Positions 10,472 through 20,512 are shown, counted from the first letter of the stretch. The stretch: DNA of 64,000 nucleotides from Eretmocerus hayati (GCA_029851415.1 CM056742.1:113586246-113650245); one strand, 5' to 3'. Numbers and translations: made by a program. The notes: generated by a model not told the origin, from the letters alone.

Positions 10472-11100
10472 CAGGGGCGGACAGAGATGACGGCCCAGCC
10501 CGGAAACCGGTCCGGCCCTATTTGAGGACCTGAAAAAAAATATATCCTCGTCTCCAGAAAAGTAAATCTGCCTGTGGAATTACTTCATCGTATCATTGGA
10601 ATCATTTTTGCTAATAATACCTCTTGCAATACTGCATCTTTGCTCATCTGCTCAGGATGAGAAATCAAAAACAATCCCGAATCCGCTTGTTTCGGCTTCT
10701 GGAAGAGATTCGATTCGCAAAAATCCCGTTCAGAATCACTGTTTTGGTCAAAATTATTTCGGAGATCGTTCGCTTCATTTCGATCTTCATCGACTCGAAT
10801 ATCGAACTCGTCTGCTTCTTCAATAAGTTCTAATACGTTTGGAGATTTTTGTGAGAATTCTGCTTTTGGAGCTGATAAGAGGTTTTCGGAATAGGACTCA
10901 AAAACAAAGGCGATCAAAAAGTGTATACATGCAGTGTGTGATGGTCAGTGTACGGATGAGTGATTCAGCTCTAATTATCTGAGATCCGAGGTGAGCTAGT
11001 AAAATCAGGCCCTGCTTGGGTAGGCTGCGGCCCATCGAGGGTCGAGGACCGCGGCCCACCGGGAAATCTCCCAGATTCTCAAATGGTCTGTCCGCCCCTG
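10472..11100. mobile_element. hAT-superfamily MITE
   Basis: The element begins CAGGGGCGGACAGA and ends TCTGTCCGCCCCTG, a perfect terminal inverted repeat of the CAGGGG class found in hAT transposons. The octamer ATCAGACA is duplicated exactly outside each end (10464-10471 and 11101-11108), which is the hAT target-site length. It is only 629 bases long and lacks a transposase, so it is non-autonomous. It carries one 110-codon open frame on the minus strand. Confidence 0.9.
10585..10917 (-). CDS. Acidic 110-residue open frame inside the hAT MITE
   Basis: A complete minus-strand frame encodes an acidic protein (LELIEEADEFDIRVDEDRNE, NSDSERDF) that I do not recognise. It has no transmembrane segment, zinc-binding motif or signal peptide. 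It fills about half of the MITE. It could be a remnant of the autonomous parent's protein, a captured host exon, or chance. No ribosome or splice evidence favours translation. Confidence 0.2.
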   Translation of the reverse strand: MIAFVFESYSENLLSAPKAEFSQKSPNVLELIEEADEFDIRVDEDRNEANDLRNNFDQNSDSERDFCESNLFQKPKQADSGLFLISHPEQMSKDAVLQEVLLAKMIPMIR

Positions 11101-11306
11101 ATCAGACACGATGTGCCCCAGTAATCGCGAGTTTGATCATTTCTCTATCGAAATACTATTTTGTTTCGTCGATGTATGAACTAATGGCATCGTTCCACGA
11201 CCGACAAATTTGAGACCCTCCCCGATGAAATTCATCGTGGATTTTCGTCTTCAGCCACTTTCGAGATTCGACTCATCTCGAAGTCGACACTGCGTCGGTG
11301 TGACAC

Positions 11307-11605
11307 TGTTGGGAAAAGAGGTATTTTTCCTTGGATCGTTGTGGACTTCAATTTCAATGACACTTGTTTCACTAAATAATATTTATTCAATACTTGCTCC
11401 GAGTTCCACGCTCCCTTATACATCTTTCTCTTACAACGTTCTTATCCGATCTCCCTCACTTGGCGCAGCGCTTCTCCTTCGCACATATGCATATTTATCC
11501 TCTCGTGGCTCCGTCGCCAAAGTCGGTATAGCAGTTTCCTTACACTACTACCTAATAGCTTCTGCTAATGTCAGTGTCACAGCTGAATGTACACATATCT
11601 CAACA
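11307..11605 (-). repeat. Copia 3' LTR
   Basis: This is a 299-base repeat, nearly identical to 16814-17101 plus 18488-18498. On the minus strand it starts TGTTGAGATATG and ends CCCAACA. A direct polyadenylation or TATA assignment is not attempted. Confidence 0.9.
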
Positions 11606-11615
11606 CGCCTCCTTA
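11606..11615 (-). other. Copia polypurine tract
   Basis: Directly upstream of the 3' LTR on the minus strand the sequence reads TAAGGAGGCG. This purine run is in the place where plus-strand DNA synthesis of copia elements is primed. Confidence 0.7.
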
Positions 11616-11740
11616 CATTCATGCTGTTACAGCTGACTTACAATCATTTCTCAGTTTCTCTATTTCACATTTAATAAATTTCTGAATTTCACAAACTTGA
11701 TTCTCCCAAGTGCTTCAGTGAAAATGTCAGCTATGTTATT

Positions 11741-11914
11741 TTATGAATTTACCTTTTTCATATCAATTGTGCCATCCATGTATGCTTCATTTACAAAGTG
11801 ATAGTGAACTTCTATGTACTTATAATTCTTAGTGTAGTTACCAAATCTAGCTATACTTATAGCACCCGAGTTATCTTCATACGCGTTAACTGGCTCATCA
11901 TTATTGCAATCAAA
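11741..11914 (-). pseudogene. Copia RNase H, C-terminal fragment
   Basis: The minus-strand frame has the end of a copia RNase H domain: DNSGAISIAR with the catalytic Asp, and YIEVHYHFVNEA, which corresponds to the family's H-I-D-x-x-Y-H-F-I-R block. A stop follows at 11741. The N-terminal half lies at 12877-13080 beyond the inserted MITE, and the reading frame is continuous across the site if the insert and one TA are ignored. The role is degradation of the RNA template during reverse transcription. Confidence 0.8.
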
Positions 11915-11916
11915 TA

Positions 11917-12874
11917 AGGTAAGTGTACCCAACTTGCCTCTGTACCCAATTTGCCCCCATATGCCGATCTCGGGAATGGGCGATCCTTGGCCTCCCGGAA
12001 AATTTTTTTTCACGTTCGTTGAGTTAAAATATGAGAAAGTAAGTAGTTTGTGTCGACCCCGAATCATTCCTACGTTCTCCAGAAAATCTAAAGTGATTTT
12101 TCTATTTTTCGTGATTGCTTAGCTAAGAAAGCACCGAGGGAATCGCCTTCAGTAAAATCGGCGCCAGATTTTTTGAGTTCAACCAATCTTGACGTATCTT
12201 AGCGCATTCGATTCCTCGTTTTAAGACCTTCAAAATCCATTTCACAAAATTGCAAAATTTGGATATGGAGCTGTTTTATGTGCAAAACACGGAGACGATT
12301 TGTAAACAAGGATGCCAACATCGAGGTGTACCTAACACGCCCCCATACGTTTATCTCGAAAGGACATGCAGAACGACTTTTTTCACCACTCAGAACGTGT
12401 TTATCACGTCAAAATGAGTCAGAAATAGTGTTTCGAACCACCGAAAAGCTCCAAATATGCGTGCACGGCAATAAAAACACTTTATCGCCGATTTCCATCA
12501 TTTATTTCGGAAGAATTGCGACAGTTCGGCTCGAATTGATCCAAATTGGACGTAGTTTAGTGCATTTTAAAGGTCTTCGAACAAGCTTCAAAATGAGCTG
12601 AAGCACGTTGAAAATCGTTGAAGTAAACCAAAATTATTAAGGAAAAGGCTTAATGGGGGCAAGTTGGGTACACACTTTTGTAAACTCTCAAAAATCACCT
12701 TTTGGGAGAATCAAAACAGTTTGGCTCCAGTTGGTTCAAATTGAATGTACCTCAACCTATTTTGAAGGTCTTGAGACAAGCTTTAAAATGGGCTAAGGTA
12801 CGTTGGAAAATATGGAGATGGGCCAAAGTTATTAAGAAAATGGCTTAATGGGGGCAAGTGGGGTACACTGACCT
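11917..12874. mobile_element. Tc1/mariner-type MITE inside copia RNase H
   Basis: The ends are inverted repeats beginning AGGTNAGTGTACCC, flanked on both sides by TA (11915-11916 and 12875-12876), the mariner target duplication. Excision with one TA leaves the copia frame open, which supports these limits. The right part holds a direct repeat of about 190 bases (about 12511-12675 and 12706-12871), each ending in GGCTTAATGGGGGCAAGT. The left end has two CCCAACTTGCC / CCCAATTTGCC copies. No transposase is present. Confidence 0.8.
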
Positions 12875-14149
12875 TATTTCCAAAATTCCTTTTACAAGTT
12901 TGATCTTACTAACTGCTTCTGATAAAGCTACATATTCAGCATGAGTAGAAGCTTTTGTAACACTTCCTTGTTTTCTGGATTTCCAATGAATGACGTTACC
13001 ATAAAATCTTAAAGCGTAACCAGTGGTAGACCTTCTGTCTGTTGAGTCGCCTGCCCAATCAGCATCTACATAACAATCTAAAACTTCACAACTCCCTTTT
13101 CTGGTGAATGTCAGCTTCAGGTCTTTTGTACTATAGAGATATTTTACAACTCTCAAAGCATACTCAAAGTGTGTCTCGTCACAACAATTTTGAAATCTAC
13201 TCAAATAGTTCACACTATAGCTTATATCTGGTCTAGTTCCAGCACTCACATATGCCAAAGCACCGATCAAATTCCTGTATCCAATATCATTCATTTCATA
13301 CTCAGCTTTGTGTAATTTGAGATATTCTTCGATCGGTGTTTCATATGTCTTAGCATCCTGAATTCTGTATTTTCTACCAATAGATTCAATGTAACTTTCC
13401 TGATCTGAAGTCATCTTTCCTGATTCTATGTCATACTCAATATTGATTCCCAAATAACTTTTGACTTGACCCAAATCTTTCATTTTAAACTTTTCATTCA
13501 ACAAGTTCTTGACTCTATTGATTTTACTCTTGCTCTTACAGCAAATAAGCAAATCATCTACAAAAATTATTATATAAATTGTCACATCCTTCAAAATCAA
13601 ATAATACAAACAGAAATCATATTTGCTCTTCTTGAAGCCTAGTTCTTGTAAAAACTCGTCAAAACAATCATACCATTTCCTAGGACTCTCTTTCAATCCA
13701 TAAAGTGCTCTTATAAGTTTACAAACTCTGTTCGTACCATCTTGGTAACCTTTCGGTTGCTTAATATACACCTCTGGAGTAACTTTACCATTTAGAAAAA
13801 CTGTCTCTACATCCATTTGTTCAATATAAAATCCATTTTGACAACAATAAGATAATAAGATTTTCAAAGTCATCACTTCTGCTACCGGTGAATAAATATC
13901 TTCAATCATCTCATTTTGTTGGTACCCTAAAACAACTAACCTTGCTTTGTAAACATTTCCTGGTTCCTTTGTGAATATCCATTTAACATCTAGAGCTTTT
14001 GCCTCCTCTGGCAATTCAACATATTCATAAGTTCCATTCTTTTCTAAACAAGACATTTCTCTATCTGTTGCCTCTTTCCAAGACTCAGCTTCAGGACAGC
14101 TCATCGCCTCCTCAAAATTTGCTGGCACATCAGCGCTACAATAATTCAC
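12845..14149 (-). pseudogene. Copia reverse transcriptase and N-terminal RNase H
   Basis: The frame starts just after the integrase tail and has the copia reverse transcriptase signature: ALDVKWIFTKEPGNVYKARLV, a Cys-rich finger, QMDVETVFLNG (the first catalytic Asp), RALYGLKESPRKWY and FVDDLL near residue 198 (the catalytic Asp pair). RNase H begins near residue 364 with CYVDADWAGD and has the catalytic Glu in HAEYVALSEA. The last ten or so codons come from the inserted MITE, which truncates RNase H at 12875. The frame has no internal stop over 420 codons, which suggests recent loss of function. Confidence 0.9.
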
Positions 14150-14164
14150 ATAGATTACATTATT

Positions 14165-14581
14165 TTATATGAAATTCTCATCTAAATTTGGCTTTCTTTG
14201 CCTAGTTGATCTCCTCAACTCTTGAACATCATTTGCTGACCTATTTTCACTTCTTATTTCATTTTCACCTGAACAATTTTCATCATAATTTTCAGAATCT
14301 GAGTGAGGCTCATCTTCTGATTCATTTAGACCAATACGACTTTTATCACTCTCAACAATATCACAATGGGCAGCAATTCTAATTTGGTTATCAATCAAAA
14401 CTTTGTATCCAACATTAGTGTACCCAATTAGAATTCCCAATTCAGCCTTCTTGTCCCATTTGGAAATTCTTTCAGGTATCCTAACAAAAACTTTACTTCC
14501 ATACGTTCTTAAATGTTTCACATTTGGTTTTATACCAAACATAATTTCAAGAGGTGTTTTCTTTTCAAAAGTGTTTGCCAA
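14165..14581 (-). pseudogene. Copia integrase C-terminal part and linker to RT
   Basis: The frame contains the copia post-catalytic region: TPLEIMFGIKPNVKHLRTYG, KVFVRIPE, KAELGILIGYTNVGYKV. An acidic linker follows and ends RSTRQRKPN, the usual bridge to the RT domain. It is separated by a frameshift from the catalytic core (14586-15074) and by a stop from RT. Function in the parent: DNA binding and target joining. Confidence 0.85.
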
Positions 14582-14585
14582 TGTT

Positions 14586-15074
14586 CTATTTTTTCAAATA
14601 AGCAGCTGTCAAAATAACTTCAGGCCAATACTTTCTCTCTAGTTTAGCTTCATCTAATGAACATCTTGCTATCTCCATGATGGATCTGTTATATCTCTCT
14701 GCAGTCCCATTTAATCCATGAACATAAGGTGGACATTTGTTCATTACTATACCTTTGCTTCTTGTGAAATCATAGATTCTTTCATTTAAATACTCTAACC
14801 CATTGTCACACCTCCAAGTTTTTATCTTTTTACCTGTTAAATTCTCTACCCCATTCACAATGGTCACAAAACAGTCAAAAACTTCATCTTTAGTTTTTAC
14901 AACATAGACTCTGGCTATTTTACTGTAGTCATCGATGAAACTCACAAAATATTTCTCTCTATTTATACCAATAGTTGCATGAGGCCCATTCACATCTGAA
15001 TGCACAATCTCTAGAATCTCCCTAGCTCTAGTTCTGTTCTTTAAAAAAAGGAGAGTTATGCATCTTGTTCTCAA
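14586..15074 (-). pseudogene. Copia integrase catalytic core
   Basis: An RNase-H-fold integrase core with all three acidic residues present: Asp27 in HSDVNGP, Asp90 in RCDNGLEY and Glu126 in NGTAERYNR. The 35-residue spacing of the last two is the DD35E arrangement. It would cut and join the element's cDNA to the chromosome. Its N-terminal zinc domain is in another frame at 15028-15261, so a frameshift lies near 15050. Confidence 0.9.
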
Positions 15075-15261
15075 TACAAGTTCTGCACTTCAAAAAATCT
15101 GCTTCTAAGTTTTCTGGTATTCCTTCAAGTAATTTATTTCTGCTCAAAATATTCAAGTATTTGAAATTTACATGGCCAAGGATACTATGCCATCTTTCTT
15201 CATCAGTCATTTTACTCACTGTATTTACTTGAACTTCTTTCTTTATTAAGAAACTATTCAT
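15028..15261 (-). pseudogene. Copia integrase N-terminal zinc-binding domain
   Basis: RWHSILGHVNFKYLN gives the His pair and CRTCIENK the Cys pair of the HHCC domain that precedes the copia integrase core (GAG-pre-integrase domain). The frame is offset from both the protease frame upstream and the core downstream, so at least two frameshifts surround it, and stops fill 15262-15346. Confidence 0.85.
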
Positions 15262-15346
15262 CTTGTAAAGCCTATTTTCTTTCCATGCGATTGCTATATT
15301 AATTTTATTCCTCTATTATAAATCTTTGAATCATTTCCTAATGAAA

Positions 15347-16615
15347 CTATTTTGTTGTGTTCGTTATTTTGACGTTATTTATCCTGTCTAACTCTTTGAC
15401 AAAATATACATCAGTCATTCTGATCAAAACTAACTCATTGTATACTGGGAATCTACTTAGGACTGTTCCTACTTTTGTGGCTCTCAAAAATTCTCCATCA
15501 GCAACTTTTACTCTTACTGGCTCTAGCAAATTTTTGAACTCGTAAAAATATTCCTCATTATTGATAACGTGATCAGTGCAACCACTGTCCAAAAGCCAAT
15601 CAATTCTTTGAGCTGACTCATCTTTAAAATCTGTCTCTACACTATAAGTCGATACTTGCGCGTTTACCTGCACTTCTACATTGAACGTATTGAGGCCCAT
15701 ATACTGTTGCTGTTGCTGCTGCTGATGCTGATTCGGAGTATTTCCTCCACCACCACGATGATGATTGTAGTATCCATAAGAAGGAATGTGGCAGGCATAG
15801 TAACCGCCACCGCCACGATAACCACCTCGTTGTTGACCTCTACCTCTATGGTTGTATTGGTGCACGTGCCCTCTGCCGAAGGAACGGCCGCCGCGATGAT
15901 TCATGTTTCCTCTCGGTGCGCCTCTTCCTCTTTGAATAGAGTTTTGCGAATTCTTGCTTGCGCAATCTCTTGCTATGTGACCGGGCTTGCTACAAGTGAA
16001 GCGAGTTTGCTCTTGTTTCACTGTCGTATTATATGCACTCGCTTTTGCGCCCGCGCTTTCTTCACTGGATTTTAATAAATTTTGCATTTCAATCTTACTT
16101 GTCACGTACTCTGTTGTGCGTTCCTCTTCTGGCAATACATCAATCAGATCACCAATATGACTGTAATTTTCCGACAATGTCCTCAAAATATGATTCACTT
16201 TTTCTCTTTCATCTACTTGTGCCCCAGCAGTTTTCAGTTTATTAATCATTTTCTCAAAATCACCGAAAAATTCTTCACAGTTCTCATAGTCTTTCAAACG
16301 TAACTTTTCTATTCGATTTCTTAAGACAATTTGGAGCGCCGTTGATCTGGTCAAATATAGTTCATCAAATTTTTTAATAATATCGTAGGCTGTTTCAAAT
16401 TCACTCACAAACTCCAATTGTTCATTATTCATCCCACTGTAAATGTAATTCACTCCCTTCAGATCTTGATCATCCCAATCTGCTGCATCAGTACTCCTTT
16501 TTGCTCTCGTAATCACTTTGTGGCACTTCTTCAGTTTCAAGAGCATTTCAATTCTTTTTTCCCATTTACTGTAATCTTTTCCGTCAAAAACTGGCACTGT
16601 AAAATCTCCTGCCAT
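15347..16615 (-). pseudogene. gag: Copia Gag and protease
   Basis: This is a 422-residue frame. Residues 1-190 are the copia Gag helices (VPVFDGKDYSKWEKRIEMLL, TAYDIIKKFDELYL). A CCHC-type zinc knuckle follows near residue 208 (FTCSKPGHIARDC), then a Gly/Arg-rich segment, a Gln run near 300, and the aspartic protease active site WLLDSGCTDHV near 343. The knuckle has lost its first Cys: an Arg stands three residues before the surviving Cys. Later stops end the protease region early. Gag packages the element's RNA and the protease matures it. Confidence 0.9.
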
Positions 16616-16800
16616 TTCTTCTGTATTTATACTGGGAGCTTTTTCACTTTATTTTTCAACTTCTCCACTTTCTTGGAACTCGGTTTCACTTATTAACGAC
16701 TCTTCACTTGTTTTGGAACTTTGCGGCGTATCTTCATCTTCTTCACCAATGCCGCTTCTCATCAAATGATCAGTAAAACTTTTCCACATTTATAACCTTA

Positions 16801-16813
16801 GCAACTGCTACCA
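16801..16813 (-). other. Copia primer binding site, initiator tRNA-Met type
   Basis: On the minus strand, immediately inside the 5' LTR, the sequence is TGGTAGCAGTTGC. Its first nine or ten bases are complementary to the 3' end of initiator tRNA-Met (CTGCTACCA), the primer type common among copia elements. Confidence 0.7.
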
Positions 16814-18498
16814 TGTTGGGAAAAGAGGTATTTTTCCTTGGATCGTTGTGGACTTCAATTTCAATAACACTTGTTTCACTAAATAATATTTATTCAATAC
16901 TTGCTCCGGGTTCCACGCTCGCTTATACATCTTTCTCTTACAACGTTCTTATCCGATCTCCCTCACTTGGCGCAGCGCTTCTCCTTCGCACATATTCATA
17001 TTCATCCTCTCGTGGCGCCGTCGCCAAAGTCGGTATAGCAGTTTCCTTACACTACTACCTAATAGCTTCTGCTAATGTCAGTGTCACAGCTGAATGTACA
17101 CCATGGCGTAAAGATAACAAGGTGTGGGACCCCGAGCGGTTAAAACGCATGAGCTACCGCGCAGACATGGCGGCCCACCAATGCCATCCATATTGGATTT
17201 CTAGATGTTGAATAGTTTGCATGTGTGAGTAACCGTGGACCAGCTGTCGTGCCGTTTTGCTCAGATTTGCATGTGGCTCCACAAGTCCCACATCTTACAT
17301 CTTAGAAATGTTATATTTTTGTCTTGAGAATCAATGCAAAAATATAACAGAGCCTGTCTGCGATGGAAAGAAAAAGTAAATCTACCGATTTCCACGAGCT
17401 AAAAATCCTCTGTACAGATGCATAAGGACGTGTGAAGCATATGTGAGAATTCTAAACTCCAATAGCGTCATTGAATAGTGACATTCATAGAGAAATCCAA
17501 ATTAGTGATTGATGTGTTGATCTGAACATTCTCCACTTGTCTGTATGAATGATTGAAACCGTATAGTCGTGAAACCGGAGGCAAAACACCGTGCTACGTT
17601 CATTCAAAGGTCCCGCGACAAAATCTCATGTTACGTGGGTATTTTCTGTGGCACGAACGGGAATGTTTGAAAGTCCGGAAGGATGAATGAATTTGATAAA
17701 TAAATTGAAAAGTCAAAAGTTATAAGAGATGATGCAATACATTCGGGAAGAACTCCGAATACAAGCAGCTAAGCGCGACGAGAGCCAAAGTTGTAATGTA
17801 ATGATGATTTGATGCGGTTGGATCTGCTGCTGGATGTTGCGATGAGCGAGAGCGATGATGAGTCCGAGAGCTGCTGCCCTCTTCCAGCTATGGTGTAGTA
17901 GATATATGTATAGTGCAGTACGTGTGCCGGTCTTCTATGTGTTGGTGAGTGGGAGAGTGAGCCGCTGAGTTGGGCACCCCTCGCCACCGAAGTTTTTTAT
18001 ACACGCTTTTCTTTAAAATTCACTAGCTGGGAAAGCGACATGAGATCGTGCACAGAGTCGCGCTCAAGATTTGTCTATTTCCATACATGGGCATTGAAAT
18101 TAGGGGAGCTCAAGGCTCTTGTTTTTGGGCTGAATCTTCCATTTGATGACGTAAATCGTGACCTAGGTAATATTCTTGAAACTCCTATTTCCTACTAGAA
18201 TAATCTTGGGTGATCCTTTTAATATTATTTTGTACGATTGAATTTCTGATCTGGAATAATATCATTTCTTATAATTTAAATCCGCGGCTTTTATTTTGAA
18301 TAGGTGTAAATGTATGCGTGCCTGTATGTATGATTGAGTATGTGTGTATTCGTGTTTCCTCTCTATAATATAGTAAGTTTAGTAACAAATTCGATGTGCT
18401 ATACGACACTCATCATGGCGTCGGTCGGTGGGCTAGCGAAATTGTGCGCGGTCACACACCTTGTTAATTTTACGCCATGATGTACACATATCTCGACA
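16814..18498 (-). repeat. Copia 5' LTR, split by a DNA transposon
   Basis: Positions 16814-17101 match most of the 3' LTR, and its last 11 bases are found only at 18488-18498 (atatctcgaca). Between them lie the P-like element and its duplicated octamer. The LTR end is followed by GACAC, the same five bases that precede the other LTR, so this is the true outer end. Confidence 0.88.
17102..18479. mobile_element. P-like non-autonomous DNA transposon
   Basis: The ends are inverted repeats of about 30 bases, CATGGCGTAAA..TAACAAGGTGTG, with three or four mismatches. They are flanked by the exact octamer ATGTACAC (17094-17101 and 18480-18487). The 8-bp duplication and the CATG...TAACAnAAGGTG look recall Drosophila P-element termini; hAT termini normally begin CAG or TAG. 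The 1378-base interior has no frame resembling a transposase. It holds a GC-richer part (17770-18000) and an AT-rich part. It transposed into the copia LTR after copia inserted. Confidence 0.75.
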
Positions 18499-18503
18499 GA
18501 CAC

Positions 18504-19840
18504 AATCGGCCTTGTCGTGCGTGAATGAGCGACTAAAGCAAGCTATAGCACTGCTAGCAGACCATATTCACCATTCAGTGCCATTCAGGTTCTGTTCCAG
18601 ATGAGTGTTTACTCTATGCACGTGTATCGAATATACAGTGAAGATTTAATACAAATTGATGCCAATCTCTGTTGGTCTACTAGTACAAAAGAAGCCATCT
18701 GATGTATGCTTTCTTGTTTGCAGTGATTTAAAAATGATGGTCTGATGGCCAAAATGTGTGCCATTCTTGCTGTAGTGCAGTGCAAGGTGAAATGTCAAGG
18801 ATAATCTTCAAATATATTTGGAGAGTTTATGATGCATGGGTGCGATTAAGCATTAATGTACATTTTATCAGTGAATTGATTTTTACTTCCTCCGATACTT
18901 GAGAAAATCTTAACTCTGAAGCTATAAATTATGTATCTCAAATTCATAATCTACTCTATAGTGAGAGAATTACATTGCAACCAATGTATCATCCATTCAA
19001 GCTATCTCTCATATCTCACCAAAAACTTATTTGGGTCCAACACAAGAGGGATCGTCTCGCACATTTAGATGTTGTGGGACTGATCAGTCCTACTAGTGAC
19101 TGTGGAATACTTGTTTTGATATGTGTATTAGTGAACTCTGATGCTGCTCTAATCAACTTTATATACTTTCATTGCATATCATTGTACATCTTAGTCTTGG
19201 CTACACTTTTACTCTTGATTTATGGGTCTGAGCTGTTTTGACGTGCCACTTACATTCATGCTAAAGACTTCATCAAGAGCTAGTGGGCATATGTCAATTC
19301 CTAAATAGGTCTAATTAAAAGATGTTCAGGGATCATCTGATTCATAAAAACTATTATTGAGAAAGAGTAGCACATTTACGCTTTCAGAGAAAACTGGTAA
19401 GTTGAACTTGGAAAAATGTAGGGCGAAGAAGTCAATTAACATAGAAACTGGATCCATACATTCATCTGAATGTACTTTGAGGATCATTCTGTATCAAAGC
19501 ACTTCTCACATAACGCTATTGAATCTTCATTCTCAAAATGAGTTCCCACGCAGCACTTGAACTTCTTAATGTGTCACAGATAATCAATGTCCTAGTGTAA
19601 ATTTGTTCAAGTTTTTGGTTTTCAAATAGTGTTGAGAAACAGATGTATTGTTATAGTTTCATGTTTCATTCGTTAGTCACCCATTAGTTGGTCATTTTGG
19701 TGGTTGGGATCCTCTCTTCTTGGAGAGTGGATGAACCAACTCGTGTAAGGAATTTTCAAAATTCAGAAGTTTCTCATCAACTGAAAACCTTGTACTATTT
19801 GAAGTAGAGATGAGAGTCTTTGCATCAACTCAAGTTGAAT
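18504..19840. other. AT-rich, no gene recognised
   Basis: Short frames only (such as 18975-19241 on the plus strand, hydrophobic at its C-terminus). No repeat shared with other parts of the window was noticed. It could be host intergenic or intronic DNA, and is the sequence into which copia inserted. Confidence 0.4.
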
Positions 19841-19964
19841 TTCATGAACTAATTCCAAGTTTTGCTATTGACAGTGCCCGACAGGTGGATCTTGAGGGAA
19901 ATCGCGTATAGCGAGTCCTCGGGATCCCTGTCAATGAGCGAATTAAAAAATTCACCCGTTCGAC

Positions 19965-20331
19965 GGCTCGGCCTTCGCTGATAGATGTGTGAGTTTGAAA
20001 GATTTGACACACTTGGCAATGACTCGATGGAGATTCCAAGATTTCACAAGGTCGTCACTGGAACACGTGCAGGGGCAGGAAGACGAATAATACGAATGTT
20101 TTCCAACACTAATTGCGACTCGGAAACAGAAGTGCTGAACACAAAAACCACACACACGCGGTGACTCATGACTCGAGGGAGGTGCGGAACTCGCGGAAGT
20201 CGAAGCGCGTCCGGGGTGGCGAGTGAGCGCGCACCACGTCCAGGAGCGGAAGCGATTCCGGCAGAGTAACGGCGTCGAGGCGAAGAGTGGCAGCGTGGCG
20301 AGGCGACGGCGAGAGAGCGCCGGGTGAGACT
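19965..20331 (-). other. Possible first exon or leader downstream of a minus-strand promoter
   Basis: This CpG-rich block starts at the predicted initiator (20331) and runs left to a GTGAAT near 19960 that could be a splice donor. No convincing start codon and frame is seen. A 142-codon minus-strand frame covers it but begins upstream of the initiator, so it is unlikely to be translated from this promoter. It may serve a host gene or an unrecognised LTR. Confidence 0.25.
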
Positions 20332-20365
20332 GAATGAAGTTGGCTTGTAAGCCCGGACTAATATA
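20331..20365 (-). promoter_or_regulatory. Candidate TATA plus initiator core promoter
   Basis: On the minus strand TATATTA (20359-20365) lies about 28-34 bases upstream of the A in TTCAGTC (the A pairs with 20331). TCAGTY is the arthropod initiator consensus and the spacing is canonical. The 20-bp E-box/CRE array begins about 35 bases further upstream. Transcription is inferred, not shown. Confidence 0.45.
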
Positions 20366-20399
20366 CGCGTGGAATAACATGGTGGTGATAGGGAATTAG

Positions 20400-20512
20400 G
20401 TCACTCGACGTAATTACGAGTCGCGTGCTGCAATCACGGGTCACGTGATGCAATTAGCAGTCACGTGACGTTATTACGGGTCATGTGACGTAATTTCGAG
20501 TCACGCGGAATG
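20400..20512. repeat. 20-bp tandem array of E-box / CRE-like sites
   Basis: Five consecutive 20-base units begin at 20400, 20420, 20440, 20460 and 20480, and a partial sixth begins at 20500. The consensus is GTCACGTGACGTAATTACGG. Units 3 and 4 contain a perfect E-box CACGTG. Units 4 and 5 contain TGACGTTA or TGACGTAA, a CRE/bZIP-like core. The spacing of about two helical turns puts all sites on one face of the DNA. Looser GTCAC motifs continue to about 20630. Confidence 0.7.

Larger units (their letters stand above)
11307..18498 (-). mobile_element. Ty1/copia retrotransposon with two nested insertions
   Basis: The element is bounded by TGT...ACA long terminal repeats and flanked by the 5-bp target duplication GACAC (11302-11306 and 18499-18503). 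Gene order on the minus strand is Gag, protease, integrase, reverse transcriptase, RNase H, the copia order. Removing the P-like element (17102-18479 plus one 8-bp duplicate) and the TA-flanked MITE (11917-12874 plus one TA) leaves an element of about 4.85 kb, close to the usual copia size. The two LTRs differ at only seven or eight of 299 positions, so insertion was fairly recent. Frameshifts and stops between domains show it is no longer coding-competent. Confidence 0.93.

Noticed and set aside
11210..11674. 154-codon plus-strand open frame, repeated almost identically at 16813-17211
   Set aside because: Both frames lie in the copia LTRs, on the strand opposite the element's genes. Their likeness comes from the LTR pair, not from a conserved protein.
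19842..20380. 142-codon minus-strand frame as a gene
   Set aside because: Cys/Ser/Arg-rich composition typical of a chance frame in GC-rich DNA, no domain, and its start lies upstream of the predicted transcription start.
20400..20512. 20-bp repeats considered as a CRISPR array
   Set aside because: The units are directly adjacent without unique spacers, and their content is eukaryotic transcription-factor sites.
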